In this document: one piece after another, positions 57,206-64,000 of the stretch | Position numbering within the stretch: position 1 is the stretch's first letter | Layout of the letters: each line of letters starts with the position of its first letter | Source of the DNA: Nemophila menziesii | Lineage: Eukaryota > Streptophyta > Magnoliopsida > Boraginales > Hydrophyllaceae | DNA: 64,000 nucleotides | NCBI GenBank assembly: GCA_029959085.1 | Contig: JARWIR010000007.1 | Coordinates: forward strand, 43,575,137-43,639,136 | Direction: 5' to 3' | Position numbers and translations under genes: made by a program | The notes under the pieces: model-generated | Told to the model about the DNA's origin: nothing | What the model saw: only the letters and a program-made list of their open reading frames with translations | Database searches by the model: none

Positions 57206-60200
57206 CACAAATCAGTTGGAACTGTCAGGGTTTGGGCTCGGACCTGACAGTTCTAACACTCAAAGATACTGTAAGTCAGTATCATCCAGAGGTAATCTTC
57301 TTATCTGAGACAAAAAATAAACCTGCTTATGTGAAAAAAATTGCTGATCAAATGAAATATAATATTGCAAAACTGATTGACCCTAAAGCGACTAGTGGGG
57401 GACTGGCTTTACTTAATTTACCCGAAATTAAAATAGAAATCCTTGAAGCTACTGATTACTATATACACTGTATGAATTATACTGAGGAAAAACAAAAACA
57501 CTGCACTACTTATGTTTACATACCATCTGATGATAACCTAAAAGATGATGTGTTAAAAGCAATTACTGAATGTCAAAGATTTCACCCTAGTCTGCCTTGG
57601 AACATTATAGGAGATTTCAATATGTATAGATGGGCCTCAGAAAAACTAGGTGGTAATGGAATAAATAGAATAAATACGGAAAGATTAAATACCTGGATAA
57701 AAACAATAAAAATGAATGACTTACAATCTCAAGGTTGTAAATTTACCTGGTCTAACAAGAGAAGTAATGATGATATTATAAAACAGGTTATTGACAGATG
57801 TATTGTCAATAAAGAGTGGGAAAATATATACCCAAATGCTTGGGTAGCTATTCTTCCCCCAATAGGATCAGATCATGCAATGCAAATCCTAATTCAAAAA
57901 GAAAAAAACATCCCTTTTATTAAAAGATTCCTATTTTGTAAAACTTGGCTTGATGATAAGGCATGCATTGATCTTATTATCAAAAATTGGATAGATATGG
58001 CCCTTATGAGAGGAAAAGGAATACATAAACTAGGAAGGAAACTTAACATACTAGCTGGGAAATTAACTGAATGGGCAAAAAAACTGGCAAAAGAAAAAAA
58101 AGAATCTCTGAAGCAAGATAATATGAAACTGAAAGATATGATAAATTCTACTGACACAATAAATTGGGATGAATATAACTCAATAATTGGAAGAATGGAA
58201 AAAAGATGGAAAAATGAGGAAATATATTGGAAACTGAAATCAAGAATAAAATGGTTAACTTTAGGTGATAGAAATACTTCTTATTTTCATGCTATCACCA
58301 AAGGTAGAAGAAAAAGAAATAATATTAAACGAATACTCACTGAAGAAGAAAAATGGGTGGAAAGTAAAAGTGAAATGGAAAGTGAAATAAAATCCTATTT
58401 TAGAAACATTTTTAGCTCTAAAGGCCCTAGAGATTTCTCTCCTGTGATTAGCACTATTAAAGTTAGTGTAAATGAGGAAATAAACTATGAATTAACTAAA
58501 CCAGTAAATCTAAATGAAATTAAAGAGGCTTTATGGGAGATGGGAAATGAAAAATCCCCAGGACCTGATGGATATCCAGTGTATTTTTTCAAAAAACATT
58601 GGAATATTCTAAAATTTGATATAATGAGATATATCTCGGATTATCTTTGGAATAATGGTAACTTATATGAGATTAATAAGACCCTCATAACTCTTATTCC
58701 AAAAATAGATTCTCCAGCCAAAATATCACATTATAGACCAATTAGCTGTGCTAATGTGATCTATAAAATACTTGCCAAAATCCTTGTTAAAAGATTACAA
58801 AAACATATGAGTTGTATAGTAAGTGAAACTCAAGGTGCCTTTGTTCCTGGAAGGGAAATAACAGAGAATATATTAATAGCACATGAAGTGAGTCACTTTT
58901 TAAAACAAAAGAAAAAAACTGACAAACATTACATGGCAATAAAGGCAGATATAGCCAAAGCATATGAAAATGTGGAGTGGGATTTTTTAGAAGCTATTTT
59001 AAAAAAAATGAACTTTAGTGAATTATGGATAAAATGGATTATGGGATGTGTAACAACAGTATCTTACTCAGTCTTACTTAATGGACAACAAGTCCAATTA
59101 GATATACCCTCTAAAGGGCTAAGGCAGGGTGACCCTTTATCACCCTTCCTATTTTGCCTTATAACACAAGGACTAACATCATTAATAAATGAGAAAATTG
59201 AAAAAAACTTGATAAGAGGACTTAGAATGAAAAAAAATTGCCCACTCCTTAGCCATATACTATTCGCAGATGATAGTTTATTCTTCATACGAGCTGAAAT
59301 GGAGGATGTGGAACAATTTAATAACATTCTAAATGAATATAGCCATGCCTCAGGACAAAACATAAATTTAAATAAAAGTGGTATAGTATTTTGCAAAAAT
59401 ACCCCTATAGAAAAAAGCCAAATCATTCTAAATTATCTAAGAATGAATAAATTACCAAACTTAGGCAAATATCTTGGCCTTCCAGCGGATTGGGGAAGAT
59501 CTAAGATAAAAGCCTTAAATTGGATGCTAGATATAATATACAAAAAAGTGGAAAACTGGAACACAATATACCTCTCAGAGGCTGGTAAGGAAACCCTAAT
59601 TAAATCAGTAATAAGTGCTATTCCATCATATACAATGGCAGCATTCATGCTACCAATAAATGTATGTGATAAAATAGATGCAGCTATAGCAAACTTTTGG
59701 TGGAATAATAATAAGAAAAAAAGACAACACTGGATAAAATGGAGTAATATGACTATAAATAAATGTAATGGTGGTATGGGTTTTAAAAGTATGAGAATAA
59801 AAAATCTCTCTCTATTATCCAGAAATGCCTGGAAAATAATTAAAAATCCTAACTCATTACTTGCGAGAACATTGAAGGGTTTATACTATAAAAAGACCCA
59901 GTTTATTGAGGCAAAAATAGGATATAATCCATCCTGGGGATGGAGAAGCATCTTAGAAGGAAAAAATCACATTAAAAAAGAACTAGAATGGAAAATTGGA
60001 AATGGAAAGTCAATAAACATATGGGAACATAGCTGGATTCCGGGAATAAAAATGTTAAAAAAACCGGAAAATTGTCACTTAGAAAGAGTAGAGGAGCTAT
60101 TCTATGCTAACTCAAATATATGGGATCCTGAAAAAATCTCTGAATGGTTTAGTAATAATATAAAAAAGAAAATACTAAACATTAATACCCCTATAACAAA

Positions 60201-61449
60201 ATGTGAAGATAGCGTATATTGGAGTTTATCAAAAAATGGGGAGGTAACATCTAAAGAAGTGTATGCACAACTAAAAGCGAAGGAAATAAAAAATGAGATG
60301 GAAAAAAAAGGTGAAAAGCCTGGAGGATCCTATGCAACCCCAAATTCAATTTGGAAGGATGTTTGGAACCTCAAGGTACCACCAAAGATAAGAAACTTTA
60401 TTTGGAAATTGATCAAAAGGAAAATTCCCACTGAGGAATTTAAATATAAAAGGAATTGTGCAAAAGATCCTATATGTAAGGTATGTGGGTTAAAAGAAGA
60501 AACAATAGAACACATGATGTTCAACTGTACATGGGTTAAAGCCTTATGGCTAATTTCCCCTTTACAGATGTTAACTGAATCAAAATATACTGCGAGAATG
60601 GAACAATGGTTTATAGAAACAAAAACATTAGAAAAACAAAAAGATATAAGAGGCAGAAACCTCTATGAAGTTACAATTTTCTTACTATGGCAAATTTGGA
60701 AATCTAGGAATAAATATATCTATGAAGGGGTACTTCCGGATCCTATACAAATCCTTAAGCAAGGATTACAAGCCTATGATGAATACAAACTATGTACACC
60801 ACTAATTTCTGAGGCTAATCTAGATACTAATCTAGAACAAATACAAAATACAATACAGAATGAAATGGAAGTAAGCACAAAAAAGGCCCCGGAACAACAG
60901 GTTAATCAGATGGATAAACAAAACAAAAGTACAGGTAAAATAAATAGTGATATATGGAACAAAGGATTAACAAATGATTCAATAATAGTCTTTACTGATG
61001 CATCCTTTAATGAGGAATTGAATGCCTCATCTGCCTGTTTAATATATGATATAAATGGTAAACTAATTCATGGACATACGCAAACATTTTCTTGTAACAG
61101 TCCAGAAGAAGCTGAAATTGAAGGTGTGCGCAATGGTTTAAACTCAGCAGTTAACTTCCAACGTAGAGACATTCGAGTTTTATGCGACAACAAAAGGGTG
61201 GTGGAACTGCTCAAGGATACCAAAGCTCCCCTTAGCGCTAGATTGAAAAATTTTGTATTAGATATTAAACATTTTGGCTGTAATAGAATAGTATCTTTCT
61301 ATTTTATTAGAAGAATAGAAAATACGAGTGCGGATTGGGTCGCAAGGCAAAAGCTGAAGGGTGTTTTGCCTTGGGATTGGGCTCACAACCCTCCTAACCA
61401 ACTCGCTAGGTTGTTAGCAAACTCCCCATTCCCAAGCGGAATTGGGTAA
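57202..61449 (+). CDS. LINE-2 ORF2: endonuclease, reverse transcriptase, RNase H (intact frame)
   Basis: A 1415-residue open frame with the complete plant L1 domain order. The endonuclease shows ISWNCQGLGSDLTVLTLKD, LSETKNK, IIGDFNMYRW and SDHAMQIL. RT shows KSPGPDGYPVYFFKKHW, GAFVPGREITENI, GLRQGDPLSPFLFC and FADDSLFF (near 59,264). A zinc-binding CKVCGLKEETIEHMMFNC block follows. RNase H shows FTDASF, EAEIEGV, LCDNK and SADWVARQ. The catalytic FADD residues of RT are present. Nothing seen prevents translation. How ORF2 is translated after the ATGA overlap is not shown; termination-reinitiation is one possibility. Confidence 0.95.
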   Translation: MTQISWNCQGLGSDLTVLTLKDTVSQYHPEVIFLSETKNKPAYVKKIADQMKYNIAKLIDPKATSGGLALLNLPEIKIEILEATDYYIHCMNYTEEKQKHCTTYVYIPSDDNLKDDVLKAITECQRFHPSLPWNIIGDFNMYRWASEKLGGNGINRINTERLNTWIKTIKMNDLQSQGCKFTWSNKRSNDDIIKQVIDRCIVNKEWENIYPNAWVAILPPIGSDHAMQILIQKEKNIPFIKRFLFCKTWLDDKACIDLIIKNWIDMALMRGKGIHKLGRKLNILAGKLTEWAKKLAKEKKESLKQDNMKLKDMINSTDTINWDEYNSIIGRMEKRWKNEEIYWKLKSRIKWLTLGDRNTSYFHAITKGRRKRNNIKRILTEEEKWVESKSEMESEIKSYFRNIFSSKGPRDFSPVISTIKVSVNEEINYELTKPVNLNEIKEALWEMGNEKSPGPDGYPVYFFKKHWNILKFDIMRYISDYLWNNGNLYEINKTLITLIPKIDSPAKISHYRPISCANVIYKILAKILVKRLQKHMSCIVSETQGAFVPGREITENILIAHEVSHFLKQKKKTDKHYMAIKADIAKAYENVEWDFLEAILKKMNFSELWIKWIMGCVTTVSYSVLLNGQQVQLDIPSKGLRQGDPLSPFLFCLITQGLTSLINEKIEKNLIRGLRMKKNCPLLSHILFADDSLFFIRAEMEDVEQFNNILNEYSHASGQNINLNKSGIVFCKNTPIEKSQIILNYLRMNKLPNLGKYLGLPADWGRSKIKALNWMLDIIYKKVENWNTIYLSEAGKETLIKSVISAIPSYTMAAFMLPINVCDKIDAAIANFWWNNNKKKRQHWIKWSNMTINKCNGGMGFKSMRIKNLSLLSRNAWKIIKNPNSLLARTLKGLYYKKTQFIEAKIGYNPSWGWRSILEGKNHIKKELEWKIGNGKSINIWEHSWIPGIKMLKKPENCHLERVEELFYANSNIWDPEKISEWFSNNIKKKILNINTPITKCEDSVYWSLSKNGEVTSKEVYAQLKAKEIKNEMEKKGEKPGGSYATPNSIWKDVWNLKVPPKIRNFIWKLIKRKIPTEEFKYKRNCAKDPICKVCGLKEETIEHMMFNCTWVKALWLISPLQMLTESKYTARMEQWFIETKTLEKQKDIRGRNLYEVTIFLLWQIWKSRNKYIYEGVLPDPIQILKQGLQAYDEYKLCTPLISEANLDTNLEQIQNTIQNEMEVSTKKAPEQQVNQMDKQNKSTGKINSDIWNKGLTNDSIIVFTDASFNEELNASSACLIYDINGKLIHGHTQTFSCNSPEEAEIEGVRNGLNSAVNFQRRDIRVLCDNKRVVELLKDTKAPLSARLKNFVLDIKHFGCNRIVSFYFIRRIENTSADWVARQKLKGVLPWDWAHNPPNQLARLLANSPFPSGIG

Positions 61450-61521
61450 TTTGAGTTTGCTCGGTTTGTAAGACTCTTTAACTATTTTTATTTTAAGTAT
61501 TTTGACAAAAAAAAAAAAAAA

Positions 61522-62560
61522 TTCTTAGACCAGCTCCGGTAGGAAGTGCAATTGAATTTGAAAGCGTTCTATTTAAGGCTTTCCCTTTTTCTTCTAATTC
61601 CTTTTCGACTTCTACAATAATTTCTCCTTTAATCTATATCTTCCTTAATTGAAATTAATAAATCTGATGATAGTTCTTGAACTGCATGTGAGTGAGAGCT
61701 AAAAAGTTAAAATAATAAATAGTGACCAATTTATGTGTATATATAGTATATTATTGAATTAACGGTTAAAAATCTTAATTTTTTTATAATGATTAATTTA
61801 AGATTAACAGATAATTGTATTCTTTTAATAAAATGTTTTTACAGTAAAATATTCTTGCAAATTTGTATTGCATCCTGGGTTGGGTTCTGTGGGGACTATA
61901 TCTAATATCTTCTTCAGTCTCCTTGGATCTACCCATACTTAACGTTAGGCATATATTTTTTCAGTTCTCAAGTTGTGAACTATGTTTGTTTCCAACTAAC
62001 TCTGTTTCAGGAATTCGTCCAAGGGTGGCGGGGATGCGATACAAACAGGGTTATAAATTAACTAAATTTTTCGCAAACAACTCAAGTTCAATTCAGTTCA
62101 ATCTCATTTGCCTCTTTAAACAAACAAGCTCAATAAAACTCGTTGACTAATTGAGTTCGTACGTGAATTGCTCGTTTATATTTGTGAATTGTATACTAAT
62201 ATTCTATTTATCTAATAAATATGTTATAAAAATGATTAAATATTAACTCGTATATTTTACTTATTATATTTTGTATCTTCATCAATATCACACTTCATAT
62301 TTATTACCACACACTTTGTGAAACACAAATCTTTCTAGAAAATTGTGTTTCATTCATAAAGAAAATAAGTTTGTCGTGAACAATTCGAGCTTGACTAAAG
62401 AAATTCTCGTCTGAAAATTAAACAAACAATCTTGAACATCTGTTACTCAGGTCTTTTAAATTTAAGTTCGGTTCGAAGCGAGAGTTAAACACACAACTTT
62501 GAGCATCTAGTATTTGGCCCACTCAATTCGTTTACAACCAACCCACGCTACAACCTATGT
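61522..62560. other. AT-rich intergenic spacer
   Basis: No gene, repeat boundary or motif of note was recognised. Confidence 0.4.
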
Positions 62561-62574
62561 TGTAGATCTTGGTT

Positions 62575-62805
62575 TGGGGTGCTAGGCGGTCGACCGTGGC
62601 CTAGCGCCTATGTGTAGATCTCCCCGCTTAGGCGCGCCTAGACGCCGCCTAGGCGTCAACTCCCCTCTCCGCCCCTTACGCCTAGTTAAAACTCTAGGCG
62701 TTTTTGCCTAGCGCCTTAGTCACCGTAGAATAGTGCCTTGCCCGTCTAGGCGCCGATTAATGGCAAGAAATGGCCGCCTAGGCGCCGATTAATGACAAAA
62801 CATGC
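62575..62805. repeat. GC-rich repeat island with CGCCTAGGCG palindromes
   Basis: GCCTAG, CTAGGCG and the full palindrome GCCTAGGCG occur more than a dozen times in about 230 bp, with a GTCTAGGCGCCGATTAAT / CCTAGGCGCCGATTAAT phrase given twice (62,745 and 62,775). A weaker GCCTAGGCC copy lies at 63,030. Class unknown; it may be a dispersed plant repeat. Confidence 0.65.
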
Positions 62806-63029
62806 TAGCATAGACATTCTTGTTATATTTCTTATTCTCGAGAGTTCTTTAATTGATATTATAACTCAATATTTAGTATTTTTTATATTCCTATAGTGTT
62901 GTTAGATGTATTTTATAACTTACATGGTTAAAATTGCTATAATTACTACATATATATTAGTAAATATACAAAATTTCACAGCGGAATTCAAAACCGTATA
63001 ATTCCGCCTAAGCCCTGTATAATCCTGCC

Positions 63030-63780
63030 TAGGCCTTAAAGCCTATGATGAATACTATAGATGTTATGAAACAATCTCTGAGGCTAGAAATAAGAACAAC
63101 CTAAATAATAAGGCCAGTGAGAAGGTAGATACTGATGTAACAGGACAGTCTTCAAAAGGTAAGAATGCAAGAAATATACAGGTAAGTACAAATAATGTAA
63201 CTTTACATAAAGATAATGAATGGTTGGAAAAAGTGAATGAAAATGCTCTATTTGTTCATACAGATGCATCCTTTAAGACATATAAACAAGCTTCAATTTG
63301 CATTTGTACTTAGATATAGACATGATAAACTAATACATGGCTTTGCTGGGTTTTTTACTTGTAACAGTGCCAGAGAAGCTAAGCTTATATGAGTTCGAAA
63401 TAGTGTGCTTTCAGCAATTAACTTCCATTCTAATGACGTGCGGGTGCTTTGCGACTATAAGGTGGTAATTGATGTATTGAAGTCGCCTAAATTGCCATCC
63501 TATTCGCGTTTTAAGCTTTTCTATCTTGATAGTATGTCTTTTGTAATAATAGGAATGTTAGTTTTTTCATTTGAGTAGGAAAGAAAATAGAGTAGTGAAT
63601 TGGGTTACTAAGTACAAGCTATCAGGCATGTTGCCTAGTAATTGGGTTGAAAACCCCCCCCACCCCAATTAGTGCAGTTATTTGTTAACTTCCCAATTCC
63701 TATAGGAATTGGTTAATATTCCTGTTTGTAATGAACTATTCCCTTTTATTTTAATGCTTTTGACGAAAAAAATCCATTAC
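63030..63780 (+). pseudogene. 5'-truncated, decayed LINE-2 relative (RNase H and 3' end)
   Basis: Broken frames match the ORF2 C-terminus of LINE-2: AYDEYYRCYETISEARNKNN against AYDEYKL...LISEANL, then FVHTDASF, GVLP-like GMLPSNWVENP, and a matching 3' UTR (GGAATTGGTTAATATTCCTG...TTTTGACG then A-rich). Several frameshifts and stops are present. The 5' end abuts the CCTAGGCC repeat, so it is a dead-on-arrival or eroded copy. The last 220 bases of the window show nothing further. Confidence 0.8.
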
Positions 63781-64000
63781 CTGATCACCATGAAAATCCA
63801 CCGCCTTCCTACGATGAGTGATAGACTTACCCTTTTGATGACTCGATCTCTTAATGCTCTTAACTCCTACAAACTGGTGCCCCACCCTTTATCCATCTGT
63901 ATACTATTCATTTTAAAGTGTTATTAGGTGTTTAACTACTTAATAACATGTTTCTTAAAACTATTTAAGTATACAAATACAAAACCCCCAAACACTACAT

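Larger units (their letters stand above)
55372..61521 (+). mobile_element. LINE-2, non-LTR retrotransposon with both ORFs open
   Basis: It consists of a 5' leader with a CCACCACCACCACC tract, ORF1 (55,583-57,205), ORF2 (57,202-61,449), a short 3' UTR and a 15-A tail (61,507-61,521) after TATTTTGAC. Both frames are uninterrupted, so this copy may be young. The 5' boundary is approximate, and no target duplication was found by eye. It differs clearly from LINE-1 in sequence and base composition (very A-rich). Confidence 0.85.

Overview
The window is nuclear DNA from a flowering plant, most likely a eudicot. It is AT-rich, its genes are split by short AT-rich GT-AG introns, and it carries a plastid-targeted Hsp70, a GSK3/SHAGGY kinase of the plant kappa type, a delta-coatomer gene and many plant transposable elements. 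The species cannot be fixed from the sequence.

Five protein genes have complete, frame-consistent exon models, and a sixth is proposed. They are delta-COP (12.6-15.0 kb, +, 11 coding exons, 533 aa); a PB1-domain protein (36.6-37.9 kb, +, 2 exons, 337 aa); a chloroplast stromal Hsp70 (43.0-40.3 kb, -, 7 exons, 706 aa); glycinamide ribonucleotide synthetase PurD (45.2-47.5 kb, +, 4 exons, 517 aa); a kappa-type SHAGGY kinase (51.3-48.5 kb, -, 12 exons, 422 aa); and a proposed small gene of unknown function (30.1-28.8 kb, -, 4 exons, 99 aa). These are housekeeping or signalling genes that happen to be neighbours, not a pathway. The PB1 and Hsp70 genes converge on each other. One tandem duplication of about 3 kb has left a broken Hsp70 3' end and a broken PB1 copy between the two intact genes.

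Transposable elements fill the rest. From the left: a decayed hAT transposase end; two inverted LTR-like sequences around a Ty3/gypsy integrase remnant; a tRNA-derived SINE; and a 3.5-kb Mutator-like element (MULE) carrying a broken Ulp1-type protease gene and a transposase tail. After delta-COP come two short MITEs, a 764-bp foldback element, and a 6.7-kb LINE on the minus strand with a single frameshift. Between 24 and 32.7 kb lie non-coding repeats and a probable retroposed fragment. At 32.8-36.0 kb is a second, deleted copy of the Ulp1-type MULE in the opposite orientation. The Hsp70-PurD spacer holds a SINE and a MITE, and two MITEs sit in introns of the kinase gene. Decayed LINE pieces follow at 52.8-54.2 kb. 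A second LINE (about 55.4-61.5 kb, +) has both ORFs open, and a decayed relative of it lies at 63.0-63.8 kb.

The most noteworthy structure is a small MULE family: two long copies in opposite orientation, one complete foldback derivative and one half-copy. All except the half-copy carry clusters of the palindrome CCATGTTTAAAACATGG or close variants. Nine-base target duplications are exact around the foldback element and 8 of 9 around the 33-kb copy.
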